Source: UBA4735 sp035935465
Lineage (GTDB): Bacteria; Chloroflexota; Limnocylindria; P2-11E
NCBI GenBank assembly: GCA_035935465.1
Contig: DASYXA010000120.1
Span: 1-39,883, forward strand
Length of the DNA stretch: 39,883 nucleotides
Reading direction: 5' to 3'
Part shown: piece after piece, positions 16,424-23,774 of the stretch
Numbering within the stretch: position 1 is the stretch's first letter
Layout of the letters: each line of letters starts with the position of its first letter
The notes under the pieces: model-generated
Databases searched by the model: none
The model's input: only the letters and a program-made list of their open reading frames with translations
Told to the model about the DNA's origin: nothing
Translations under genes and position numbers: made by a program

Positions 16424-18031
16424 CTATGGCGTGACCAGATGCACCGGGTTCCCGCGGATGTTCACCGACCAGGTCGCCGTGTCGTTCCCTCCGCCGCCAC
16501 CGCTGAGGTCGTACTCGACCTTCCACCATCCCGGCCCTGGCTCGCCGGGAGGCGTCGGCGCGATGTAGCCCACCGGGAGCACGACATCGATGGTGAGGAG
16601 CTGGTTGTCGTAGCGATTCGTCCCGCCGCTCGCGACCTGGATCTGGGTCGCAGCGATCCCGCTCGTGGGCGGGCCACCCCCGGACGCGATCCAGTTGAAC
16701 GTCGCCGGCGTGTATCCGGTCGTCGTCGGCATGAGGATCTTGATGGACGCGTTCCCACCGACATCGCCAAGATCGTGGACCTTGATCTCCAGCGTCTTCC
16801 CCGCGTGGACTGCGGCGATCTGGGCGAGGTAGAAGATCTGGCTCGTGTTCACGGGCAGGTTGTTGTAGGTGCACATCCGGCTCTGCCCGTAGACCTGGGG
16901 CGTGCCGCCCGTCGCCGTGGCCATGATGCCGAACATGTTCTCGGCATTGGTCCCGTTGTTGTTCGAGCTGCTCGTGGTGACCTGGAGCCGATAGGCACCG
17001 GCGGCGAGCCCTGTCGCCATCTGCCACCACGCGTTGTGATACGGATCGGCGCTGCAGTCCGCTGAGCCGCTTCCGTTGTAGCCGGCCCCGTAGTTCCCAT
17101 TGCCCTTGTACCCGGCGCTCTTGTCCACCTGATTGATGCTCGTGAAGCGACCCCCGTCGGTCGCGAGCAGGATGTCGTCCGACGTCGAATAGGGAGTCCC
17201 GTTCATGTCCCAGAGCTTGAACTCGGTCGTGACCGGGTCGTTGCCGCCGTTGCCGATCCAGTGATCGCCGGTGCCGAGCTGGATGCCGTTCGCCGGTCCG
17301 GCGGTGCCGACGCCGGTGGCGCAGAACGTCGCGTCGTAGATGTACACCGTGCCATTCGTCGCGCCGGCGGGGACGTCGACCTCGTAGCTGTAGCCGAGCG
17401 GGTCGTACTGGGTGTTGAGCGTCGGATTCCCGTTGTAATAGGTGGAGTAGAGGTCGCCGTTGCCCCGGTTGCCGCCCTTCGTGATCTCCGCGCCCCAGAA
17501 GCCCTGCGATGCGAGCGGCCCTCCGCCGCCCGCGCCGTCGACCTGGGCGCAGGTGGCGTTGCTGCAGAGCTGCGAGATGCCGTAGTAGTTCTGCGGACTG
17601 CCCATCGGGACCGGGAGGATGAACTCCGCGCGGGCGTTCCTCGTGCTGGTGATCTGATTCACGCCGAACACCCGCATGAACCAGGTCCGGACCGGCGCGC
17701 TGACCACCACGTCCAGCATCTGGGTGTTCACCGCATCCTGCGCGGCTGTGACGGTTACGCCGCCGACCCCGTCGGCGTACCCGTTCTGGGCTGTCGCGGC
17801 CTTCGCCGCGGTGCGGGCCCCCGGGACATTGGACGGCAGGTACACCGAACCGGCCAGGGCGCCGGCGTCGGCCGCGCGCTGGACGCGAACGAGATTCAGC
17901 TGGAACCATGCGACATCGACCACCAGCCCGACGAACCCCATGAGCACACTGAGCAGCAGCGCGACGAGCACGATCGCCTGACCGCGCTCGTCCCCCCGCC
18001 GCAACGCGGCCGCGAGCCTACTGGGTCGCAT
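16424..18031 (-). CDS. TadG-like Flp pilus assembly protein with large ectodomain
   Basis: A 535-residue protein with the TadE/TadG-type N-terminus: G-Q-A-I-V-L-V-A-L-L-L-S-V-L-M-G-F-V-G-L-V-V-D helix, then R-V-Q-R-A-A-D-A-G-A-L-A-G. This is the characteristic pseudopilin-like start of TadG proteins. Residues about 55-150 are the short conserved extracellular part. About residues 150-535 form a long Gly/Asn/Thr-rich beta-type ectodomain with several Cys and a closing W-W-K-V-E-Y-D, with no recognised vWA or protease motif. ATG 18031 overlaps the upstream TadE-like gene by 14 bp. It is the last gene of a three-gene operon. No TadA ATPase, TadB/C or CpaA peptidase gene is in the window, so the secretion machinery must be elsewhere. 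Confidence 0.8.
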   Translation of the reverse strand: MRPSRLAAALRRGDERGQAIVLVALLLSVLMGFVGLVVDVAWFQLNLVRVQRAADAGALAGSVYLPSNVPGARTAAKAATAQNGYADGVGGVTVTAAQDAVNTQMLDVVVSAPVRTWFMRVFGVNQITSTRNARAEFILPVPMGSPQNYYGISQLCSNATCAQVDGAGGGGPLASQGFWGAEITKGGNRGNGDLYSTYYNGNPTLNTQYDPLGYSYEVDVPAGATNGTVYIYDATFCATGVGTAGPANGIQLGTGDHWIGNGGNDPVTTEFKLWDMNGTPYSTSDDILLATDGGRFTSINQVDKSAGYKGNGNYGAGYNGSGSADCSADPYHNAWWQMATGLAAGAYRLQVTTSSSNNNGTNAENMFGIMATATGGTPQVYGQSRMCTYNNLPVNTSQIFYLAQIAAVHAGKTLEIKVHDLGDVGGNASIKILMPTTTGYTPATFNWIASGGGPPTSGIAATQIQVASGGTNRYDNQLLTIDVVLPVGYIAPTPPGEPGPGWWKVEYDLSGGGGGNDTATWSVNIRGNPVHLVTP

Positions 18032-18620
18032 TGAGCACCATGACCGTCGTGTCCGTGAGGTTCCATGACGCGAAGCCCGGGAGGAAGTAGCGGAGCGGGC
18101 TCTTCGCCTGGTAGGCGTACTTGATCGTGACCCCGAGCGCGTCGGCCGGGATCACGTTGCTCCGGCTGCAGGCCTGCCAGCCGGGGCTGCCGGATGGCCG
18201 GAAGTCGAGCGCCGCGCCGTCGATCACCGGCCCGCCGTTCAGCGCGTAGGTCCAGACGTTGATCGACGTCCCCGACACGCCGCCCGCGCCGGTGGCTTTG
18301 AAGATGTCGATCTCGCTGACATTCGCGAGGTCGATCTCGGTCCCGGCGCCGGTCAGCGATCGCTCGACCGACGCGATGATCTGCGGGTCCACGCCGGCGG
18401 CGTTCGGCGACTGCCCCGCACCGCAGCCGAGCGGGTTGCCGCCGTTCGCGAGATTCGAGCCCATCCGGGCGCCCTCGCGTGTCGCGGCGCTGATCGTGAT
18501 GTGGCTGCTGAACAGGAAGCCCATCTCGACGAGCCCGAAGACGAGCGGCATGACCAGCAGCGACAGCAGCAGCGCGACCTCGATGGTCGCCTGGCCGCGC
18601 TGGCCACGCCAGGCGGTCAC
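18018..18620 (-). CDS. TadE-like pseudopilin (second copy)
   Basis: A 200-residue protein starting at the GTG of a GTGA overlap. The signature is R-G-Q-A-T-I-E-V-A-L-L-L-S-L-L-V-M-P-L-V-F-G-L-V-E-M-G-F, a TadE/pseudopilin helix with the conserved Glu, then A-A-T-R-E-G-A-R. The remaining ~150 residues form an extracellular region with a Cys pair (C-G-A-G and A-C-S-R-S-N). It is followed by TadG and preceded by another TadE-like gene. The longer open frame in this phase reaching 19001 overlaps the upstream gene and was not used. The product is probably a minor pilin or part of a Tad-type surface structure. Confidence 0.8.
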   Translation of the reverse strand: MTAWRGQRGQATIEVALLLSLLVMPLVFGLVEMGFLFSSHITISAATREGARMGSNLANGGNPLGCGAGQSPNAAGVDPQIIASVERSLTGAGTEIDLANVSEIDIFKATGAGGVSGTSINVWTYALNGGPVIDGAALDFRPSGSPGWQACSRSNVIPADALGVTIKYAYQAKSPLRYFLPGFASWNLTDTTVMVLNATQ

Positions 18621-19201
18621 TGCTGCGGCTCGACGCGGGTCGCCGAGGTGAGATTGAACGTCAGCGAGCCGAGCGAGATCTGCGCCACCGACGTGACCCA
18701 GCTGTGGGTGTACGTGATCGTGACCCCGATGTTGTCCGGCCCGACGTGTCCGCCGCCGCATCCGGCCAGGACATCGCACCGGTCGGCCTCGAGGTAGAGG
18801 CCGGTGCTCAGCGTGTACGGCACGGTCAGCGAGCTGCCATTCCCGTAGCTGCAGGTCGTGGTGCCGGTCCGGGTGTACAGATTCTCGGTGCCGCTCTGTT
18901 CGACGCCGTTCTTGTCGGACCAGAAGATCTTCACGGTCTGCACGCGCACCGGCCGGGCGGGGGAGACGATGTCCCGCTCGATCCGGTCCAGCACGACGCA
19001 ATCCGTGCCCGCGATGCTGCCGCCCTCCGCCGCGAGCATCGATGCGTCGCGCGCGGCGAAGAACACGCTGTCCCGCGAGTTGAACGCGAGCGCGAATTCG
19101 ACGAGGCCCGTGATGAGCATCAGGAGGACCGGGAGGATCAACGCGAATTCGACCAGGCTCTGCCCATCATCACGCCTCATGGCTGCAGAACGGCGCGACA
19201 T
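18617..19201 (-). CDS. TadE-like pseudopilin (first copy)
   Basis: A 194-residue protein. After a short basic leader (M-S-R-R-S-A-A-M-R-R-D-D) comes G-Q-S-L-V-E-F-A-L-I-L-P-V-L-L-M-L-I-T-G-L-V-E-F, a classical TadE helix with G-Q-S and E. Then come the residues usually following it (N-S-R-D-S-V-F-F-A-A-R-D-A). The ectodomain has several Cys. ATG 19201 is preceded by TAGCAT and 6 nt, so the transcript is probably leaderless; ATG 19180 is an internal alternative without support. It is the first gene of the TadE-TadE-TadG operon, divergent from a two-component system whose promoter region it shares. Confidence 0.8.
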   Translation of the reverse strand: MSRRSAAMRRDDGQSLVEFALILPVLLMLITGLVEFALAFNSRDSVFFAARDASMLAAEGGSIAGTDCVVLDRIERDIVSPARPVRVQTVKIFWSDKNGVEQSGTENLYTRTGTTTCSYGNGSSLTVPYTLSTGLYLEADRCDVLAGCGGGHVGPDNIGVTITYTHSWVTSVAQISLGSLTFNLTSATRVEPQQ

Positions 19202-19207
19202 GGCGGG

Positions 19208-19213
19208 ATGCTA
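19208..19213 (-). promoter_or_regulatory. -10 box of the tad-like operon (leaderless)
   Basis: Read on the minus strand, TAGCAT is followed by exactly 6 nt (CCCGCC) and ATG 19201. No ribosome-binding site is present. The same spacing occurs at 21799 and 28433. Confidence 0.5.
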
Positions 19214-19265
19214 TGAGCGCGAGCGCGTCGCAAAGCGGTACGTTCCGACCGCTCTTCGTTCGGAA

Positions 19266-19283
19266 CTGAACGAGACCTGAACG
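19266..19283 (+). promoter_or_regulatory. OmpR/PhoB-type direct repeat between tad operon and two-component system
   Basis: CTGAACG, 4 bp, CTGAACG: two identical heptamers with 11-bp period. It lies about 65-82 bp upstream of the tad start and about 50-67 bp upstream of the predicted response-regulator transcript start. This is the layout of Pho-box-like sites of winged-helix response regulators. The same pattern recurs at 28449 and 30564. Confidence 0.5.
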
Positions 19284-19320
19284 GTATGCGGTTGAGACTT
19301 CGGATGAGCTTCGGGTGACG

Positions 19321-19326
19321 TAGGCT
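19321..19326 (+). promoter_or_regulatory. -10 box of the response-regulator operon
   Basis: TAGGCT at 19321-19326 lies 14 nt before ATG 19341, so the leader would be only about 8 nt and carries no Shine-Dalgarno sequence. Confidence 0.4.
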
Positions 19327-19340
19327 CGGCACGGACTTTC

Positions 19341-20090
19341 ATGAACGGTTCGCTGTCGGTTCAGTCCGCGTTCAGGGCGCCGCAGCGCACCGCGCTGCTC
19401 GTGGAGGACGACGAGGGCGTGCGGCGGATGCTCGAGCGCCATCTCGAGCGCGCGGGGTTCGTCGTGCGGGCCGCGGCGGGCGAACGCGATGCGCTCCGGC
19501 TCGCCGACGGCGCCGACGTCGCGATCGTCGATCTCGGTCTCGCGCAGGGCACCGGCGCGGCGGTCTGCGAAGGGATCCGCGCGCGGCGCGCGACCTCGAC
19601 CATGCCGCTGGTCGTGCTCACCGCGCGCGACGATCTCGAGACGAAGCTCCGGCTGTTCGCCGCGGGCGCCGACGACTACCTCACGAAGCCGTTCGAGCCG
19701 CTCGAGCTGCTCGCGCGGATCGAAGCGACCGCACGTCGGACCGACGCGCGGACCGAATGGCGCCGAGTCGGTCCGCTCGAGGTGAGCGACGGTGGAGATG
19801 CGGTCCTCAACGGCACGGCGCTCCCCCTCACCGCCGCCGAGCGCGACGTGGTCGGACGGCTCGCGGCGAGCTACCCCGGCGCCACGCCGCACGATGCGCT
19901 CCGGCGCGCACCGTGGCGCAGGTCCGGCACGTCATCGGACAACGTCATCGAGGTGGTGGTGGGGCGGATCCGCAAGAAGCTCGTGGCCGCGGGCGGCGGC
20001 ATCGAGATCCACTCGGTGCGCCGCGCCGGTTACGTGTTCCGCATCGTTCGTCCGCGACCAGCGCGATCTGAAGGGATGGTGGATCAGTGA
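19341..20090 (+). CDS. OmpR/PhoB-family response regulator
   Basis: A 249-residue two-domain response regulator. The receiver has acidic pair E-D-D (L-L-V-E-D-D-E-G), phospho-acceptor D64 in V-A-I-V-D-L-G-L, T in V-L-T-A-R, and K116 in Y-L-T-K-P-F. The C-terminal winged helix (about residues 150-240) ends in the usual R-I-R-K-K-L, R-R-A-G-Y-V-F-R-I. The N-terminal ~15 residues before the receiver are an extension. It is the first gene of an operon with a small secreted protein and a histidine kinase (GTGA overlaps). The direct repeat at 19266 is a candidate binding site for it, giving autoregulation and control of the divergent tad genes (inference). The helix before the recognition helix is short relative to OmpR. 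Confidence 0.9.
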   Translation: MNGSLSVQSAFRAPQRTALLVEDDEGVRRMLERHLERAGFVVRAAAGERDALRLADGADVAIVDLGLAQGTGAAVCEGIRARRATSTMPLVVLTARDDLETKLRLFAAGADDYLTKPFEPLELLARIEATARRTDARTEWRRVGPLEVSDGGDAVLNGTALPLTAAERDVVGRLAASYPGATPHDALRRAPWRRSGTSSDNVIEVVVGRIRKKLVAAGGGIEIHSVRRAGYVFRIVRPRPARSEGMVDQ

Positions 20091-20371
20091 CCAGACGCAT
20101 CGCATCGGCCTTCGTCCTCGCGCTCGGCTTGCTCGTCCTCGCGCCAGGCGTCGCGCTTGCCGGTCCGGAGTGGTGCGACGACGGCAGCCCGCCGCCGAAC
20201 GACTTCCGGTTCCGGATGACGGGCGCAGGGAGCGTTGTCTCGAGCACCAGCTGGCTCAGGAGCACGACCGGCGGGACGATCGACCTCAAGGCCGGGATCA
20301 ATACCCTGGTCGGCGGCGTCGCCTACGGCATGGCCACGGCGATCGTCCATGCCGGCATCAAGGACCCGTGA
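20087..20371 (+). CDS. Small secreted protein between response regulator and kinase
   Basis: A 94-residue protein starting at the GTG of a GTGA overlap. A clear signal peptide (M-T-R-R, hydrophobic core, A-L-A-G cleavage region near residue 25) precedes a mature part of about 69 residues with one Cys, a Pro-rich start and a Gly/Ala/Thr-rich end. It matches no family I know. It is translationally coupled to both the response regulator before it and the kinase after it (GTGA at 20368). That position would fit a periplasmic or extracellular accessory or signal protein for the kinase, which is inference from context alone. Confidence 0.75.
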   Translation: MTRRIASAFVLALGLLVLAPGVALAGPEWCDDGSPPPNDFRFRMTGAGSVVSSTSWLRSTTGGTIDLKAGINTLVGGVAYGMATAIVHAGIKDP

Positions 20372-21759
20372 CCCGGAGCATCCGGGCGGCGGGCGCGGTC
20401 ACGCGGCGGTTCGATCCGCGGATCGCCCTCGCCGCGGCGGCCGTCGCGCTGGCCGCCGCCCCGCTCGAGGTGGCCGCCGGGCTCCGCGAGCCCGCCTCGC
20501 TGTCCTGGCTCCCGATCAGCGTGCCGATCGGGCTGTTCGCGATCATCGCGCTCGCCCGTCCGTTCGAGCCGGCGCCGGGCGAGAAGTTCAGCCTGGGCGC
20601 CGCCGTCGCGTTCTTCGCCGCGCAGGTCCTGCCCGCCGCGGACGCCGTCGCCGTCATCGCCGCAGCGGCGCTCATGACGCGCCTGTACCAGGGGCGTTCG
20701 GCCATCAGCACCATCGTGAACGTCAGCTCCCTCGCCGGGGCCACGGCTGCCGCCGCGCTCGTCGTGTCGATCGCCGCGCTCCCCCGGATCGCGGTGACGA
20801 CCCTCTCCGGGGCCGCGTTCTGGGCGTTCACCCTCGCGACGATCGGTCTGATGGTCGGGGCATCCGGCGGGCCCGCCGCCGCGCTCGCGTTCCTCCGCCG
20901 CGAGGCCGTGCCGACGGCGACGCTGATCTGCCTCGGGGCGATCGGCGGCATCCTGTGGCAGCGTGACGTGCTCGCGATCCTGCTGCTCGTGATCCCGCTC
21001 GTCGCCGTCGAGGCCGGTCTGCGCCACGCGGCCCGCGAGCGTGCGGCGCTGGCCGCGCTACGCGAGGCGCACGAGGCCCAGCGGCGATTCGCCGAGGACG
21101 CCGCGCACGAGCTCCGCACGCCGCTCACCGCGCTCATCGGCGATCTCGCGTTCGTCGATCGCGCCCACCTCGCGCCGGCGGAGGCGGCCGCGATCGGCGA
21201 CGCCCAGCGCACCGCCGACGCGCTCCGCGGCCTCACCGACCGGTTGCTGAGCCTCGCCCGCTCCGGCGTGCCGAGTGGCGGGGCGCAGGGGGATCTTGCG
21301 GACGTCACGCGCGATGTCGTCGGCCGGGCGACGCCCCGGCCGGACGTCGCGCTCCGCCTCGATTCGGCTGAGCACGTCGCTGTCCGTATGTCGTCCGAGC
21401 TGCTGGCGGTCGTCGTGGGCGACCTGCTCGCGAACGCGATCGCGTACACCGAGCGCGGCGCGATCGATGTGAAGGTCGAGGCCCGCGCCGGCGCGGCCTG
21501 GCTCACGGTGTGGGACACCGGTGTCGGGATCCCGGGCGAGGACCTCGACCGGGTGTTCGACCGGTTCGTCCGCGGGTCGAACGCGCGGACGCTCGCGCCC
21601 GGAAGCGGGCTCGGGCTCGCGATCGTCAAGCGCGTCGTCGACGCGCACGGCGGAAGCATCAGGGTGACGAGTGCGGTCGGGCGGGGAACGCTGGTCGAGG
21701 TCCAGCTCCCGCTCGTCACGGCGGGCATCGTCCCGGCCGCGGTGCCGGAGCGCTCCTAG
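20368..21759 (+). CDS. Membrane sensor histidine kinase
   Basis: A 463-residue kinase starting at GTG 20368. Residues about 1-215 contain six to eight hydrophobic helices with very short loops, so sensing is probably within the membrane rather than by a large extracellular domain. The H-box H247 lies in F-A-E-D-A-A-H-E-L-R-T-P-L. The catalytic domain has the N-box (D-L-L-A-N-A-I-A-Y-T), G1 (D-T-G-V-G-I-P) and G2 (G-S-G-L-G-L-A-I-V). There is no HAMP domain. It is the last gene of the operon and the evident partner of the response regulator at 19341. All catalytic motifs are intact. Confidence 0.9.
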   Translation: MTRSIRAAGAVTRRFDPRIALAAAAVALAAAPLEVAAGLREPASLSWLPISVPIGLFAIIALARPFEPAPGEKFSLGAAVAFFAAQVLPAADAVAVIAAAALMTRLYQGRSAISTIVNVSSLAGATAAAALVVSIAALPRIAVTTLSGAAFWAFTLATIGLMVGASGGPAAALAFLRREAVPTATLICLGAIGGILWQRDVLAILLLVIPLVAVEAGLRHAARERAALAALREAHEAQRRFAEDAAHELRTPLTALIGDLAFVDRAHLAPAEAAAIGDAQRTADALRGLTDRLLSLARSGVPSGGAQGDLADVTRDVVGRATPRPDVALRLDSAEHVAVRMSSELLAVVVGDLLANAIAYTERGAIDVKVEARAGAAWLTVWDTGVGIPGEDLDRVFDRFVRGSNARTLAPGSGLGLAIVKRVVDAHGGSIRVTSAVGRGTLVEVQLPLVTAGIVPAAVPERS

Positions 21760-21798
21760 CCGCGCCGGATGCAGGTCCGGCGGCGTGACCGGACCGTC

Positions 21799-21804
21799 TA
21801 GACT
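21799..21804 (+). promoter_or_regulatory. -10 box of a leaderless aminotransferase transcript
   Basis: TAGACT is followed by 6 nt (CGCCTC) and ATG 21811. There is no Shine-Dalgarno sequence between the previous stop and the ATG. No clear -35 is visible. Confidence 0.5.
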
Positions 21805-21810
21805 CGCCTC

Positions 21811-23103
21811 ATGCAGCAGCCATCCGGGACCCTCGAACAGCGCGCCGGGCGCGTCCTGTCGCCGGTCCTCGGCCACTACACCTGGCTCGAGGTCGACCGC
21901 GGCGAGGGGAGCTGGCTCGTCACCCGTGACGGACGGCGGGTCCTCGACCTCACCTCCGGCATCGCCGTGACGCCGGTCGGCCATTCGCATCCAAAAGTGG
22001 TCGCAGCGGTCCAGGCGCAGGCCGCAAAGCTGGCGCACATCTGCGCCGGCGTCGCCGCCTACGAACCGAACATCGCCCTCGCCGAGGCGTTGTCCGGCAT
22101 CACGCCGCGCGGCCTGGACATGGTGTTCTTCGGCAACTCCGGCGCCGAGGCGATCGAGGCATCGATCAAGCTCTCGCGCCAGGTCACCGGACGCGAGGCG
22201 ATCATCGTCTTCCGCGGCGGCTTCCACGGACGCTCCGTCGGCGCGGCGTCGGTCACGACGTCGAAGTCGCTGTATCGCAAGGGGTACGGCGCGCTCCTTC
22301 CCGAGGTGCACGTCGCCCCGTACCCGTACCCGCTGGACTGCCCGATCACGCCGGCCCATGACGCCGAGACCTGCGGCCGGCACTCGCTCGCGCTCATCGA
22401 GCAGATGCTCGACCACGACGTCCCGGCCGAGCAGGTCGCGGCGATCCTCATCGAGCCGGTGCTCGGCGAGGGCGGCTACGTGGCCGCGCCGGCCTCGTTC
22501 CTCCAGGGTCTCCGCGAGCTCGCGACGCGGATCGGCGCGCTGCTCGTGTTCGACGAGGTCCAGAGCGGCTTCGGCCGGACCGGCGCGTGGTTCGCCGCGC
22601 AGCGGTTCGGCGTGACCCCCGACGTCATGACCCTCGCGAAGGCTCTGGGCGGCGGACTGCCGCTCGGCGCGGTCGTCGCGCCGCGCGCGATCCACGAGCG
22701 CTGGACGACGTCGACCCATGGCTCGACGTTCGGCGGGAACCCGGTGTCGTGCGCGTCCGGCCTCGCGACCCTCGAGGTCCTGAAGAGCGAGCGGCTCGTC
22801 GAGCGTGCGGACCTGGTCGGCGCGATCATCGTCGAGGAGCTGGCACCGCTGAAGCGCGATCCGCGGGTCCGCGAGATCCGCGCGACCGGTGCGATGGCGG
22901 CGATCGAGTTCGCCGACAAGACCGCATCCAAGGCCGCGATCCACGGCGCGCTCGAGCGCGACGTGCTGCTCATCACCTGCGGCGCGCACGATCAGGTCGT
23001 GCGGTTCATCCCGCCGCTCAACATCGCCGAGGAGGACCTCCGCGGCGGCATCCGGGCGTTCGTCAAGGCCGCCCAGGTCCACGCCGTCGGCGCGCCGGCC
23101 TGA
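21811..23103 (+). CDS. Class III PLP aminotransferase (GabT/ArgD-like)
   Basis: A 430-residue class-III aminotransferase, probably acting on omega-amino acids such as 4-aminobutyrate with 2-oxoglutarate. The motifs are D-L-T-S-G-I-A-V-T-P-V-G-H-S-H-P, the phosphate-binding N-S-G-A-E-A-I-E-A-S-I-K, aromatic G-G-F-H-G-R-S, E-P-V-L-G-E-G-G-Y, cofactor Asp in F-D-E-V-Q-S-G-F-G-R-T-G, and Schiff-base K277 in T-L-A-K-A-L-G-G-G. It ends F-I-P-P-L-N-I. The P-Y-P-Y-P-L-D-C insertion and the E-P-V-x-G-E-G-G motif favour the GabT branch over acetylornithine aminotransferase. It appears monocistronic or leads into the short downstream frames. No GABA catabolism partner such as a succinate-semialdehyde dehydrogenase is adjacent. 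Confidence 0.85.
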   Translation: MQQPSGTLEQRAGRVLSPVLGHYTWLEVDRGEGSWLVTRDGRRVLDLTSGIAVTPVGHSHPKVVAAVQAQAAKLAHICAGVAAYEPNIALAEALSGITPRGLDMVFFGNSGAEAIEASIKLSRQVTGREAIIVFRGGFHGRSVGAASVTTSKSLYRKGYGALLPEVHVAPYPYPLDCPITPAHDAETCGRHSLALIEQMLDHDVPAEQVAAILIEPVLGEGGYVAAPASFLQGLRELATRIGALLVFDEVQSGFGRTGAWFAAQRFGVTPDVMTLAKALGGGLPLGAVVAPRAIHERWTTSTHGSTFGGNPVSCASGLATLEVLKSERLVERADLVGAIIVEELAPLKRDPRVREIRATGAMAAIEFADKTASKAAIHGALERDVLLITCGAHDQVVRFIPPLNIAEEDLRGGIRAFVKAAQVHAVGAPA

Positions 23104-23330
23104 CCGGATCTCGATGCGAGACGCTCGACATCTACGTCAACACGGTCGGGCTTGAGGAGGGCCAGGACGTCCGAGGCCTGCCCGAGGCGCTCCAGGCGCG
23201 CGGCGTCAGCGACGTCACGCTGGAGCCGATCGAGCACGTCTGCGGTACCGACGTCAGCATCCGCGACCCCTTCGGCAATGCGATCCGGATCCCGGAGCAG
23301 GGGAACGTCCCCCAGACCATGATGGCCTAA
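23100..23330 (+). pseudogene. VOC/glyoxalase-type C-terminal fragment
   Basis: This stretch encodes L-D-I-Y-V-N-T-V-G, then a helix L-P-E-A-L-Q-A-R-G-V, then C-G-T-D-V-S-I-R-D-P-F-G-N-A-I-R-I-P-E. The last part is the hallmark C-terminal strand-loop of vicinal-oxygen-chelate (glyoxalase/bleomycin-resistance) proteins. Only one beta-alpha-beta-beta-beta module is present; the usual first module is missing. There is no ATG, GTG or TTG in frame. The only possibility is a CTG at 23100 overlapping the aminotransferase stop as CTGA. I read it as a decayed remnant, though a CTG-initiated half-size VOC protein cannot be excluded. It ends 2 bp before the next gene. Confidence 0.45.
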
Positions 23331-23332
23331 CG

Positions 23333-23767
23333 ATGCCCGGGAAGAGAGCCGCGACGAAGGCCACGGGCCTCACGGCCGAGGAGCGAGCGGCGCTGAAGGA
23401 GACCGTCCGGGAGCGGAAGGCGGCCGAGCGCGGCGAGAACGACGAGCAGGCTCTGCTCGCGAAGATCGCCGAGATGCCGCCGGCCGACCGCGCCATCGCC
23501 AGGAAGATCCACGCGATCGTCCGGTCCAACGCGCCGTCGCTGTCGCCGAAGACCTGGTATGGGATGCCCGCCTATGCCAGGAACGACAAGGTCGTCTGCT
23601 TCTTCCAGGCCGCGGACAAGTTCAAGGCGCGGTACGCGACGTTCGGGTTCAACGACGACGCGAAGCTCGACGCGGGGGTCATGTGGCCGACCTCCTTCGC
23701 GCTGAAGGGACTCGGGGCCGCCGAAGAGAAGAAGATCGCCGCGCTCGTGAAGAAGGCGGTGGGCTGA
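23333..23767 (+). CDS. DUF1801/YdhG-like protein
   Basis: A 144-residue protein with a Lys/Glu-rich helical N-terminus (about residues 1-45). The compact domain after it has A-R-K-I-H-A-I-V, P-K-T-W-Y-G-M-P-A-Y-A, V-V-C-F-F-Q-A-A-D-K-F-K-A-R-Y, F-G-F-N-D and a C-terminal helix ending A-L-V-K-K-A-V-G. These are the features of the DUF1801 (YdhG) fold, whose biochemical role is not established; some members are called iron chaperones. ATG 23333 lies 2 bp after the preceding fragment and lacks a clear ribosome-binding site. Convergent with the ABC permease gene, 7 bp apart. Confidence 0.8.
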   Translation: MPGKRAATKATGLTAEERAALKETVRERKAAERGENDEQALLAKIAEMPPADRAIARKIHAIVRSNAPSLSPKTWYGMPAYARNDKVVCFFQAADKFKARYATFGFNDDAKLDAGVMWPTSFALKGLGAAEEKKIAALVKKAVG

Positions 23768-23774
23768 GTCCCGC

